Shown here: one piece after another, positions 35,005 to 41,764 of the stretch
Layout: every line of letters begins with the position of its first letter
Numbering within the stretch: position 1 is the stretch's first letter
From: Legionellales bacterium RIFCSPHIGHO2_12_FULL_37_14
GTDB taxonomy: Bacteria > Pseudomonadota > Gammaproteobacteria > Legionellales > Legionellaceae
Assembly (NCBI GenBank): GCA_001804735.1
Contig: MHBC01000001.1
Coordinates: 10,454-52,217, forward strand
DNA length: 41,764 bases
Direction of reading: 5' to 3'
Made by a program: the position numbers and the translations under genes
Notes under the pieces: generated by a model
Seen by the model: the letters and a program-made list of their open reading frames with translations, nothing else
Told to the model about the DNA's origin: nothing
The model's database searches: none

Positions 35005-35816
35005 GCATCTTCTCTTAATAAGGCATTAATACCTACCTTAGCACGCGTTTTCAGATCTACTTGTTTGATTATAATGGCAGCGTTTAACTGATGAGTCCCA
35101 TCTTGGCTGGGTAGGCTTCCTGGAACAACTACCGAGCCTCTTGGAATGCGGCCATAAGTAATTTCTTGGGTAAGCCTATTATATATTTTCGTACTTTGGC
35201 CTAGATATACCCCCATGGAAATAACACTGCCCTCTTCAACAATAACTCCTTCAACTATCTCAGAGCGCGCGCCAATAAAACAATTATCTTCAATAATAGT
35301 TGGATTAGCTTGCAAAGGTTCAAGCACGCCGCCTATGCCAGCCCCACCTGAAAGGTGCACATTCTTACCTATTTGCGCGCATGATCCTACTGTAGCCCAA
35401 GTATCTACCATAACCCCTGTATCAATGTAGGCCCCAATATTTACATAAGAAGGCATAAGCACAGTATTAGGGCCTATATAAGCTCCATACCGCACTATGG
35501 CAGAAGGCACAACACGTACTTTTAATTTAGCAAAATCGCGAGCTGTATAGCGGCTAAATTTAAGCGGTAATTTGTCATAAAACTGACAAAAATTAGCTTC
35601 AGTTACCTCATAAGGAAAAGCCCGAAACATCAACATAATAGCTTTTTTAACCCAAGCATTAAGGATCCAAGTGTCTACCTTTTTTTCCGCAACCCTTAAG
35701 TCTCCCTTATCAAGAGCGTTATGAGTTTCTATAAGCGCATTTTTTAATTGCTTAGATATATTAGAAGGCTGCAAATTCAACCTTTGCTCATAAGCCTCTT
35801 CTATTATTGTTTGCAT
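35001..35816 (-). CDS. dapD: Tetrahydrodipicolinate N-succinyltransferase DapD
   Basis: Succinyl-CoA-dependent step of the lysine/DAP pathway, just before DapC and DapE. 271 aa, normal length. The left-handed beta-helix of hexapeptide repeats runs from about residue 100 to 225 ([44 protein letters not shown], seen as repeated [LIV]-G-x-x-x-x; [32 protein letters not shown]). Start ATG 35816 is two bases after the stop of the preceding cystathionine gene. Pairing with dapE by a four-base overlap gives a compact biosynthetic unit. Confidence 0.97.
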   Translation of the reverse strand: MQTIIEEAYEQRLNLQPSNISKQLKNALIETHNALDKGDLRVAEKKVDTWILNAWVKKAIMLMFRAFPYEVTEANFCQFYDKLPLKFSRYTARDFAKLKVRVVPSAIVRYGAYIGPNTVLMPSYVNIGAYIDTGVMVDTWATVGSCAQIGKNVHLSGGAGIGGVLEPLQANPTIIEDNCFIGARSEIVEGVIVEEGSVISMGVYLGQSTKIYNRLTQEITYGRIPRGSVVVPGSLPSQDGTHQLNAAIIIKQVDLKTRAKVGINALLREDA

Positions 35817-35818
35817 TT

Positions 35819-36967
35819 TTATCCTAGTGCTTGCTTTAAATCATTAATTAAATCATTAATTGACTCAATCCCAACAGATAATCTAACAAAGCTATCAGTA
35901 ATGCCAAGCTTTTCCCGCTTCTCTTTAGGAATGCTAGCATGTGTCATAAGCGCTGGGTGTTCGATAAGGCTTTCAACTCCACCTAAGCTTTCAGCTAAAG
36001 TAAACAAGCGGCATTTTGCAAGAAAATCAACGGTTTTCTCAAGAGTTAAGGCTAATTCACAGGAAATCATGCTGCCGAATAAAGGCATTTGTTGAGTCGC
36101 TAACTGATGCTCGGGGTGATTTTTTAATCCAGGATAATATACTTTACGCACCAAAGGATGCTGCGCTAGAAAGTTTGCAACTTTAAGCGCATTTTCACAA
36201 TGGCGTTGCATGCGCACAGGTAAAGTTTTTAAGCCCCGCAATACTAAAAAGCTATCAAAAGGACCTAAAATAGCGCCACAAGAGTTTTGTAAAAATTGTA
36301 ATCGTTCATACAAAGCTTTATCGCTAACCACCACAAGCCCTGCTATAACATCGCTATGGCCATTGAGATATTTAGTTGCTGAGTGCACTACAATATCTAC
36401 TCCATAATCTAGCGGTTGCTGTAAAAAAGGAGTTGCAAAGGTATTGTCTAAAACCGTTAGTAAGTTATTTTCTTCAGCAAATTTTGTTATTGCTTTTATA
36501 TCACAAAGTTTAAGCATGGGGTTTGATGGGGTTTCAAACCAAATCATTTTAGTTTCTTGGCGCAAAGCTTTTTTTAAGGTACTAAGATTAGTTAAATCAA
36601 CAAAGCTAAAATTTAGCTTATTGGTACGCTGTTTTACTTTATCAAATAAGCGAAAAGTCCCGCCATAGATATCATCCATAACAATTACATGGTCGCCACT
36701 ATCAAGACAGTCAACAACAGTATTAATAGCCGCCATTCCAGAACTAAAAGCTAAACCATATTTGCCGTTTTCAAGGCTTGCTATACATTGTTCTAAAGCG
36801 GCACGCGTTGGGTTTTGGGTCCTTGAATACTCATAGCCAAGGTTAATGCCTGGAGCTATTTGTTTATAAGTAGAGGTTGCATAAATAGGCGTCATTATAG
36901 CGCCTGTAGTCTGATCGGCCTCTTGCCCTCTATGAATAGCTCTGGTTGCGAACTCGTCCTTATGCAT
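35819..36967 (-). CDS. metB: Cystathionine gamma-synthase/lyase family PLP enzyme
   Basis: Cys/Met-metabolism PLP enzyme of ~382 aa. Motifs: [10 protein letters not shown] at the N-terminus, [21 protein letters not shown] (phosphate-binding Tyr/Arg), [38 protein letters not shown], and the PLP-lysine [11 protein letters not shown]. The sequence looks most like the Xanthomonas-type cystathionine gamma-synthase/gamma-lyase group; which reaction dominates cannot be read. The start is ATG 36967 because AGGA lies seven bases upstream; a TTG at 36991 would extend it into hmgA. It sits between hmgA and dapD on the same strand. The symbol is tentative. Confidence 0.88.
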   Translation of the reverse strand: MHKDEFATRAIHRGQEADQTTGAIMTPIYATSTYKQIAPGINLGYEYSRTQNPTRAALEQCIASLENGKYGLAFSSGMAAINTVVDCLDSGDHVIVMDDIYGGTFRLFDKVKQRTNKLNFSFVDLTNLSTLKKALRQETKMIWFETPSNPMLKLCDIKAITKFAEENNLLTVLDNTFATPFLQQPLDYGVDIVVHSATKYLNGHSDVIAGLVVVSDKALYERLQFLQNSCGAILGPFDSFLVLRGLKTLPVRMQRHCENALKVANFLAQHPLVRKVYYPGLKNHPEHQLATQQMPLFGSMISCELALTLEKTVDFLAKCRLFTLAESLGGVESLIEHPALMTHASIPKEKREKLGITDSFVRLSVGIESINDLINDLKQALG

Positions 36968-36975
36968 ATTTTTTC

Positions 36976-38202
36976 CTATAAGTCTTGCCAACAGCTGGTA
37001 TAGTCTTTTTGCCTTATAGCATGTTGCATAGCTTTAGTTGTAACTTGCCATGGATAACGTGACTCTAACATAAAGGCAAGACTATCGTTTAGATAAGTTG
37101 GCTTTTGGGTACAAGTGCTAGCCTCTTTAAAAGTAATTGCATCTGGGCCATGCGGGATAAAAGAGTTATGAATACTAACGCCGCCTTTGACAAAGTCTTC
37201 TTGCTTAGCTTCGTATTTTCCCCAAATAAGTCCCATTAACTCGCTCATTATATTGCGATGAAAATAAGGCGGACGAAATGTGTGCTCAGCAACGCTCCAT
37301 CTAGGTGGAAAAAGCACAAAATCCAGATTAGCAACTCCTGCTATTTCACTTGCTGAAGTTAAAAGCGTAAAAATTGATGGATCTATGTGATCAAAACTTA
37401 CTGTGTTAATTGTCGTGAAGAGTTTAAGACAGTATGAATAAGGCGCAAGGTTACCCTGCCAAGCAACTACATTAAGCGGGCTGTGCGAGCTTTTAGCTAT
37501 AAAACAATTATCTTGATATTTACATATTAAAGTAATAGGGGCAGGGCTTTCTTTTACTTTAGCATCTGGATAAATAAAGTGGCGTGGATTAGCAAGTGCA
37601 TTGGCTCCTAAAACCCCAAGCTCTGGCAAAGCAAAAGGCTCACTTTGGTTTTCGCATAAATATCCATAAGCAGAACTCTCACACTCGACGTTAAAAAAAA
37701 CTCCCCGGGGAATAACAGCTATTTGCCCTTTTTCAATACTTATAAGACCAAATTCAGTATGTAGATTAAGAGTTCCTGCAACCGGGATAAATATTAACTC
37801 GCCATCATACGAACTAAAAAACTCACGCATACTTTGCGTACAGTTATATAAAAAAACATGGGCTATCTTATTGCTGGCAAGGTGAAACAACCCCTGGAGA
37901 AAATCTTGTTTGGGGGTTTTGCTCGGTAATTTACTAAAACGCAAAGGATTAGGAAATTGCAAAGGATCAAGCGGCGCAATCAGCTGTAATTTACTAGGCA
38001 CATAGTCTTGGTGGACTACTGAAGGCTTTGTCCGATAAAGCCAGCTATGTAAATTAGCCGATCTTGCTCTTGTAAATGCTGATCCTGAGAGTTGCTCTGC
38101 GTATAAATTATTAGCTAATTTTTGCGGATTATTTTGCGTTAAAGGCAGGGATCCTTTTAGAGCTTCACTTTGATGCACATTCCTAAATCCATATAAAGGC
38201 AT
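36976..38202 (-). CDS. hmgA: Homogentisate 1,2-dioxygenase HmgA
   Basis: Opens the aromatic ring of homogentisate to maleylacetoacetate in tyrosine/phenylalanine catabolism. 408 aa, about family length. Seen: YAEQLSGSAFTRARSANLHSWLYRTKPS near the N-terminus (family pattern YAEQLSGTAFT...RSWLYR..PS), and the Fe(II) site region PPRWSVAEHTFRPPYFHRNIMSELMGLIWG, with His and Glu ligands in FHRN..SE, and IPHGPDA. Known in Legionella, where loss of this step leads to pyomelanin from accumulated homogentisate. No hpd or fah gene is in the window, so the rest of the pathway is elsewhere. Its ATG is three bases before the upstream gene's stop. Confidence 0.93.
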   Translation of the reverse strand: MPLYGFRNVHQSEALKGSLPLTQNNPQKLANNLYAEQLSGSAFTRARSANLHSWLYRTKPSVVHQDYVPSKLQLIAPLDPLQFPNPLRFSKLPSKTPKQDFLQGLFHLASNKIAHVFLYNCTQSMREFFSSYDGELIFIPVAGTLNLHTEFGLISIEKGQIAVIPRGVFFNVECESSAYGYLCENQSEPFALPELGVLGANALANPRHFIYPDAKVKESPAPITLICKYQDNCFIAKSSHSPLNVVAWQGNLAPYSYCLKLFTTINTVSFDHIDPSIFTLLTSASEIAGVANLDFVLFPPRWSVAEHTFRPPYFHRNIMSELMGLIWGKYEAKQEDFVKGGVSIHNSFIPHGPDAITFKEASTCTQKPTYLNDSLAFMLESRYPWQVTTKAMQHAIRQKDYTSCWQDL

Positions 38203-38205
38203 ATT

Positions 38206-38661
38206 TTACCCTTCTTTATGCTGCATCGTTGAAGTGTTATCAAACCCCTTGAGGGCATTATATCTTGCGGTCTTTTGACAAGGAAAGGCTTCAATTACAG
38301 CAAGAGTGGCTATTTCTGAAATAGTAGGTCTATCTTTAGAAGATTGTAATTCAGGATTAGCTTTTAAGGCTTTATCTAACAAATTACGGATAGTACTAGC
38401 ATCAAGAGTTAATTTTTGGGGCATACAAAATAAAGGATGCCCAGCATTTGCCGCAATGCGATTAGTTTCTAGCAAAGTTTCAGCTATACTTTCATTAGTA
38501 ATAGCGAGCACATTGCGCGCCGATCGCGCCCAAGTTTGCGAATCACGATCAGCTTTCATTTCCATAGTAGTAATATGGTTTGAAATATTCACATAATTAT
38601 CAATTGTATCGGCACATAAAGCTGTGGCAAAAAACCCTAATAAAGCAAAATACCAACGCAT
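38206..38661 (-). CDS. Exported Rap1a/Tai-like protein
   Basis: 151 aa with a signal peptide (MRWYFALLGFFATALCA). The C-terminal half fits the Rap1a/Tai immunity-protein pattern: FCMPQKLTLDASTIRNLLDKALKANPEL followed by TLAVIEAFPCQK, i.e. C-x-P...T...(helix)...NPE...A...FPC with the two conserved cysteines. Known family members are periplasmic proteins that neutralise type VI amidase toxins, but the fold is also seen in proteins without a known toxin partner. ATG 38661 has AAAGGATG upstream. The domain call is by eye; no toxin gene of the Ssp/Tae type is adjacent. Confidence 0.7.
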   Translation of the reverse strand: MRWYFALLGFFATALCADTIDNYVNISNHITTMEMKADRDSQTWARSARNVLAITNESIAETLLETNRIAANAGHPLFCMPQKLTLDASTIRNLLDKALKANPELQSSKDRPTISEIATLAVIEAFPCQKTARYNALKGFDNTSTMQHKEG

Positions 38662-38700
38662 AATAACATCCTTTATAAGTAGATATTTAAATTAAGAATG

Positions 38701-39468
38701 TTAATTTACAAGTTGGGGAAAGGCAATCTCATTTGAAAATACCTCTTTTAGGTTACACAATAGAAGAGTATAAAAAGATCGGACAATAAAACGCGTCAAT
38801 TCAATAGGAAAGACACAAGCCAACACAAAAGGCAACAAGAGCGCACATAAAAAGCTGCCAATACAACGTTGAAAATGCATTTTTGCCTTTAGTAAATGTT
38901 CCTTATCCTGAGTATTAACTAGCTCTGAAAATCCTTCAATAAATGATTTAATCCCTGCTATGAAATAACCTAATGAGGGCAAACAAGCAACAGCAATTAA
39001 ATACCAAGGAGCGATTAAACTAAGCGCTGTTACTGCAGTAAAAGCTAGCATCCCGCCACCAATAATAACCCCTGAGAACAAGCCTCCTACTATCTCATGT
39101 TTTTGCTCACCTAAAAAATCACGCAAAAAGTATTTGGTGCGCATGCGATATACGAGTGGATCTATTATCCTATCATAGACTTGTGCAGTAATACTCCAAT
39201 CTGTGCGCTTAAAAAATAAGTTACTATGATTAGGATGAGCTAATGTATAGCGTCCATCTTCTGTCTCTTTATCTGCCAACTGAACTTTCAAGCTAGACTG
39301 AAAAAAAGTAGGCGGATTGCCATTTTTAGTAGTTACTTGGCCTCTAAAGTAGAAATCATAATCTTTTAATTCGCGGACAATATTAGTGATCAACGAGCCC
39401 AATAAACATGCGACTTGTTGCGACTTTACATGCAGCAAAGGATCAGCTCGTTGTATCCCTATATTCAT
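38701..39468 (-). CDS. Orphan membrane protein, 255 aa
   Basis: I do not recognise this family. The first ~125 residues are soluble (FYFRGQVTTKNGNPPTFFQSSL, ITAQVYDRIIDPLVYRMR). Two hydrophobic segments follow near residues 133-170 (GGLFSGVIIGGGMLAFTAVTALSLIAPWYLIAVACLP, described by its character), then an amphipathic helix and another segment near residues 208-228 (CIGSFLCALLLPFVLACVFPI). No signal peptide. ATG 39468 has a GAGAG site upstream. It lies upstream of the Rap1a-like gene with 39 bases between and could form a transcript with it, and is divergent from the CAP-domain gene. An effector or a conserved membrane protein are equally open. Confidence 0.72.
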   Translation of the reverse strand: MNIGIQRADPLLHVKSQQVACLLGSLITNIVRELKDYDFYFRGQVTTKNGNPPTFFQSSLKVQLADKETEDGRYTLAHPNHSNLFFKRTDWSITAQVYDRIIDPLVYRMRTKYFLRDFLGEQKHEIVGGLFSGVIIGGGMLAFTAVTALSLIAPWYLIAVACLPSLGYFIAGIKSFIEGFSELVNTQDKEHLLKAKMHFQRCIGSFLCALLLPFVLACVFPIELTRFIVRSFYTLLLCNLKEVFSNEIAFPQLVN

Positions 39469-39588
39469 TTTTGCTCTCGTTTAAATCTATGTGAGCACTA
39501 TATATTTCATTGGCTCTTAAATCAAGCACTATCGAGTATAGAATTTCGTCAACAAAAAAAGTACAATCCGCAAAATTTTGGAGGTAAT

Positions 39589-40050
39589 ATGCTATTTGTT
39601 AATAAATTCAAAGTGTTTGTAATTACATTTTTAATGTTACTTGGTTTGTCTTCTACCCTAAAAGCCCAAGATAGTGATATTGTTAATGATATCTTGCGCG
39701 ACGTTAATCAATATAGACAACAACATGGTCTTAAAAAGCTAACATTAAAATCTGCCATTTCCTCCCAAGCAGAAAAACACAGTCTTGAAATGGCAAAACA
39801 CCAAGTACCATTTGGCCATACAGGCTTTATGGCGCGCGTTAAAGCCATTTACCGCCATACTGATAAACCGCAAGGCGCCGCAGAAAATGTCGCCTATAAC
39901 TATAAAGATGGTCACATTGTGGTAAAAAATTGGCTTAAAAGCCCGCATCATTTAGCCAATATAAGAGGCCACTACAACTATACAGGGATTGGGATCGCAA
40001 GAGATAAAAACGGCAAACTTTATTTTACCCAAATATTTTTACGAGGTTAA
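39589..40050 (+). CDS. Secreted CAP-domain (SCP/PR-1-like) protein
   Basis: 153-aa CAP-superfamily protein. Start ATG 39589 follows an excellent GGAGG (TTTTGGAGGTAATATG) and opens a signal peptide (MLFVNKFKVFVITFLMLLGLSSTLKA); the frame is open further upstream to 39415 but that part overlaps the divergent gene. The mature part shows the CAP pattern: VNQYRQQHGLKKLTL, SAISSQAEKHSLEMAKH, a FGHTGF motif, the AENVAYNY motif, VKNWLKSPHHLANI and the HYNYTGIGIA and YFTQIF strands. The conserved His and Glu that form the CAP tetrad are in place. Bacterial CAP proteins are usually periplasmic or secreted and of poorly known function. Confidence 0.92.
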   Translation: MLFVNKFKVFVITFLMLLGLSSTLKAQDSDIVNDILRDVNQYRQQHGLKKLTLKSAISSQAEKHSLEMAKHQVPFGHTGFMARVKAIYRHTDKPQGAAENVAYNYKDGHIVVKNWLKSPHHLANIRGHYNYTGIGIARDKNGKLYFTQIFLRG

Positions 40051-40190
40051 ATCCAAGAGCTTTATCCGCTACACAGCCTACTGCTATAAATCCATCAGCT
40101 CACACACAACCTAACTGCGCATAAATTATCACTAAAATCAATTAATGATCTAAACTATACATTAAGAGCTCTTTTAGGAGTTTAGATATC

Positions 40191-40229
40191 ATGGGTTTAA
40201 AAATTCTTGCTTTTACTAATTATAATTAG
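40191..40229 (+). CDS. Possible 12-residue leader peptide
   Basis: ATG 40191 preceded by AGGAG (40176-40180, ten bases) opens a 12-codon frame (MGLKILAFTNYN) whose stop lies within the palindrome at 40211-40234. Translation here could influence the structure before the downstream ATPase gene. Support is only the ribosome-binding site; chance is a real alternative. Confidence 0.25.
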   Translation: MGLKILAFTNYN

Positions 40230-40258
40230 TAAAATTAACTATTATTACTAATTATAAT
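40211..40258 (+). promoter_or_regulatory. Perfect palindrome plus direct half-repeat before the ATPase start
   Basis: A 24-bp perfect palindrome (40211-40234, arm TTTTACTAATTA) is followed by a direct repeat of 13 bases of it, TACTAATTATAAT, at 40214-40226 and 40246-40258, 32 bp apart, about three turns of helix. The second copy reaches the ATG at 40257. Such a layout fits a repressor site that blocks transcription or ribosome access, possibly autoregulation. It contains TATAAT-like hexamers, but no clear -35. The rest of 40051-40190 shows nothing recognisable. Confidence 0.55.
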
Positions 40259-41564
40259 GTCGATTATAGACATGTTTGAATCAATATTACATTTGCAAAA
40301 TCCTCATTGGAGCGGACAGGCCTATATAAACCTTTTTGAACGTCTGCAATTAGGCGAGCTTATTAAAAAGCTAGCGTTGAAAGAAATCCAAGTTTTACTC
40401 GGCATTCGTCGCAGTGGGAAATCAACACTATTTAAACTTATCATTAACCACCTTTTGCAAAAAAACACACCGCCAGAAGAATTATTATATATTAATCTTG
40501 ATGATCCTTTTTATGTGGATGTTTGGAAAGAGCCTCAACTGCTCTACAAAGTAATAGAAACTTGCCAAAAATTAACAGGAACTAAACCGCTATATCTATT
40601 TCTTGATGAAATCCAAAACGTTAATGATTGGGAAAAATTTGTTAAAAGTGTGTATGACAGCGAACTATTTAAAAAGATCATGATAACTGGCTCAAACTTC
40701 TCATTATTAAAAAGTGATTATGCAACAATGCTTTCAGGCAGATATTTAATTGATCCTGTTATGCCGTTAAGTTTTCAAGAAATTTTACATAACGAGAAGA
40801 TTGATACTTCATTAAAAATATTACAAGAAAAATCGCGGGTATTGGCATTAGCTGAAAGATTATTATTTACTGGCGGATTTCCTGAAGTATGGAAAAATCA
40901 AGATTCTAAATTAATACGTGAGCAACTAGTTAGCTATTATGAAACTATTGTATTAAAAGATTGTATTAGCAATCATAAGATTCGCGAAATTAAAAAATTT
41001 AAAGATTTAGCCTTATATGTATTAACTAATAATGGAACCCTTTTTTCATACAATAACTTAGCCAATGCAATTGGGAGTAATGAAAATTCCATAAAAGAGT
41101 TTATTCAAATCCTTGAAGACAGTTTTCTTATTCATGAAGTAAAACATTTTTCATATTCTTTGAAAGAACAAACAAAGTTACCAAAAAAGTGTTTCTGCGC
41201 GGATAATGGTTTAATTCACGCTGTTTCATTCAGATTTTCGGAAAACCGAGGTAAACTGTTTGAAAATCTAGTTTATACAGAATTACGTAAACTAGGATTT
41301 AATGAAATCTACTATTTTACCCAAGACCAAGAATGTGATTTTCTGATTTCATCAGCTAACGGATGGATTGCAGTGCAAGTGACAGTTGAATTAACCTCTT
41401 ACAACAAAGAGCGTGAAATCAAAGGTTTAACGAATGCTATGAAAAAACTTCGGGTAAGCAAAGGTTATATAATTACTTTTGACTGCATTGATGAAGAAGA
41501 ACTTGGAGAAAATATGTTTATTGTTCCTTTTTATAATCTAAACACTTTATTAAGGGCGTGTTGA
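40257..41564 (+). CDS. AAA/DUF4143-type ATPase
   Basis: 435-aa P-loop ATPase of the AAA_14 + DUF4143 type. Seen: Walker A GIRRSGKST (about residues 48-56), Walker B LYLFLDEIQNV (about residues 116-126), sensor MITGSNFSLL and LSGRYLIDPVMPLSFQEIL; the C-terminal domain has the DUF4143 pattern GKLFENLVYTELRKLGF followed by a DFLI and QVTVEL strand, a restriction-endonuclease-like fold with its usual E-V-K replaced by Q-V-T. The function of these proteins is poorly known; they are common accessory genes. ATG 40257 has no Shine-Dalgarno. The last four residues (LRAC) and the stop TGA come from the repeat at 41554. Confidence 0.92.
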   Translation: MSIIDMFESILHLQNPHWSGQAYINLFERLQLGELIKKLALKEIQVLLGIRRSGKSTLFKLIINHLLQKNTPPEELLYINLDDPFYVDVWKEPQLLYKVIETCQKLTGTKPLYLFLDEIQNVNDWEKFVKSVYDSELFKKIMITGSNFSLLKSDYATMLSGRYLIDPVMPLSFQEILHNEKIDTSLKILQEKSRVLALAERLLFTGGFPEVWKNQDSKLIREQLVSYYETIVLKDCISNHKIREIKKFKDLALYVLTNNGTLFSYNNLANAIGSNENSIKEFIQILEDSFLIHEVKHFSYSLKEQTKLPKKCFCADNGLIHAVSFRFSENRGKLFENLVYTELRKLGFNEIYYFTQDQECDFLISSANGWIAVQVTVELTSYNKEREIKGLTNAMKKLRVSKGYIITFDCIDEEELGENMFIVPFYNLNTLLRAC

Positions 41565-41570
41565 CATTTC
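41554..41570 (+). repeat. GGGCGTGTTGACATTTC repeat, copy 2 (IS-end-like)
   Basis: Identical over 17 bases to 8406-8422. It follows TTAA (41550-41553), again a YTAR-type tetranucleotide, and supplies the in-frame stop of the ATPase gene (TGA at 41562-41564). The sequence after it differs from copy 1 except for CGTAGGTGAGG at 41608-41618, which is the reverse complement of 8427-8437. Confidence 0.6.
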
Positions 41571-41582
41571 ACATCTAGTGCT

Positions 41583-41611
41583 TACGTCCCGCGGCTTGTC
41601 CGCGGGACGTA
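41583..41611. repeat. CCCGCGG-type hairpin repeat
   Basis: TACGTCCCGCGG (41583-41594) pairs perfectly with CCGCGGGACGTA (41600-41611) across a CTTGT loop. Its GC-rich character contrasts with the low-GC surroundings. CCCGCGGCTTGTCCGCGGG is a frequent intergenic repeat in Legionellales and related genomes, as I recall; it is probably a structural or mobile repeat rather than a gene. Confidence 0.8.
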
Positions 41612-41661
41612 GGTGAGGAAAAGCCGCACGTGGGCTCTGGCGCGTTTACGGCCACGTGAAT

Positions 41662-41695
41662 GGGACAGCGCTGATAAGTTCGCCAGGGCTGTCCC
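41662..41695. repeat. GGGACAGC inverted repeat
   Basis: GGGACAGC (41662-41669) and GCTGTCCC (41688-41695) pair across 18 bases. It lies within the same repeat-dense tail as the other palindromes and is also more GC-rich than the surrounding genome. Together with two nearby CACGTG palindromes it suggests a composite, once mobile sequence. Confidence 0.6.
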
Positions 41696-41717
41696 GTCTT
41701 AATAAATCATAAAAGCT

Positions 41718-41743
41718 CCCTTCTCCCGCTTGCGGGAGAAGGG
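41718..41743. repeat. REP-like palindrome CCCTTCTCCCGC
   Basis: CCCTTCTCCCGC (41718-41729) and GCGGGAGAAGGG (41732-41743) pair perfectly across a two-base loop, followed by TTGGGGATGAGGGTGG. This is a widespread REP-like intergenic repeat of proteobacteria. The window ends 21 bases later, so whether a longer copy follows cannot be seen. Confidence 0.8.
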
Positions 41744-41764
41744 TTGGGGATGAGGGTGGTTTAA

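Overview
The window looks like a chromosomal piece from a low-GC gammaproteobacterium of the order Legionellales (Legionella/Coxiella/Berkiella-like, probably living inside host cells). The strongest evidence is the adjacent icmH(dotU)-icmF pair at 27195-30895, with protein lengths (259 and 973 aa) close to the Dot/Icm type IVB proteins and no other type VI secretion gene nearby. Also consistent are several large, coiled-coil or membrane proteins with no recognisable family (effector-like) set among ordinary gammaproteobacterial housekeeping genes. The genus cannot be fixed from the sequence alone.

Layout. 1-1483: end of hflC, then purA. 1507-1660: a short palindromic mobile element (MITE) with a 10-bp target duplication. 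1702-8406: an accessory island with three orphan proteins (446, 149 and 497 aa) and a 964-aa DEAH-box ATPase with a charged, His-rich tail. 8479-10001: cdsA and uppS (minus strand). 10090-13038: gpmI and the S41 protease ctpA. 13009-14265: an orphan multi-pass membrane protein with an effector-like C terminus. 14371-15018: a Phd/PIN toxin-antitoxin pair. 15083-16811: bolA overlapping an amino-acid permease. 16851-22560: two giant tandem coiled-coil paralogues, each behind the same promoter box. 22684-23354: a second Phd/PIN toxin-antitoxin pair, opposite strand. 23370-30895 (minus strand): one tightly packed run icmH-icmF-fdxA-yoaA-tsaB-ycaR-kdsB. 30976-31066: tRNA-Ser(GGA). 31154-33909: a small exported Cys-containing protein, nagZ, and a dicarboxylate/amino-acid:cation symporter. 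33877-38661 (minus): a Rap1a/Tai-like exported protein, hmgA, a cystathionine gamma-synthase/lyase, dapD and dapE. 38701-40050: an orphan membrane protein and a secreted CAP-domain protein, divergent. 40191-41564: an AAA/DUF4143 ATPase behind a perfect palindrome. 41554-41764: a cluster of palindromic repeats.

How the genes fit together. Envelope functions dominate the housekeeping part: uppS and cdsA (lipid carriers and phospholipids), kdsB (LPS Kdo), dapD/dapE (meso-diaminopimelate), nagZ (peptidoglycan recycling) and ctpA (periplasmic proteolysis). IcmH/IcmF would stabilise a Dot/Icm secretion channel encoded elsewhere, and the orphan coiled-coil, helicase-like and membrane proteins are plausible clients of it, which is inference only. 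No CRISPR array, rRNA or prophage was seen. No gap longer than 300 bases lacks a gene; the largest is 295 bases at 5217-5511, which holds a duplicated 39-bp AT-rich unit.
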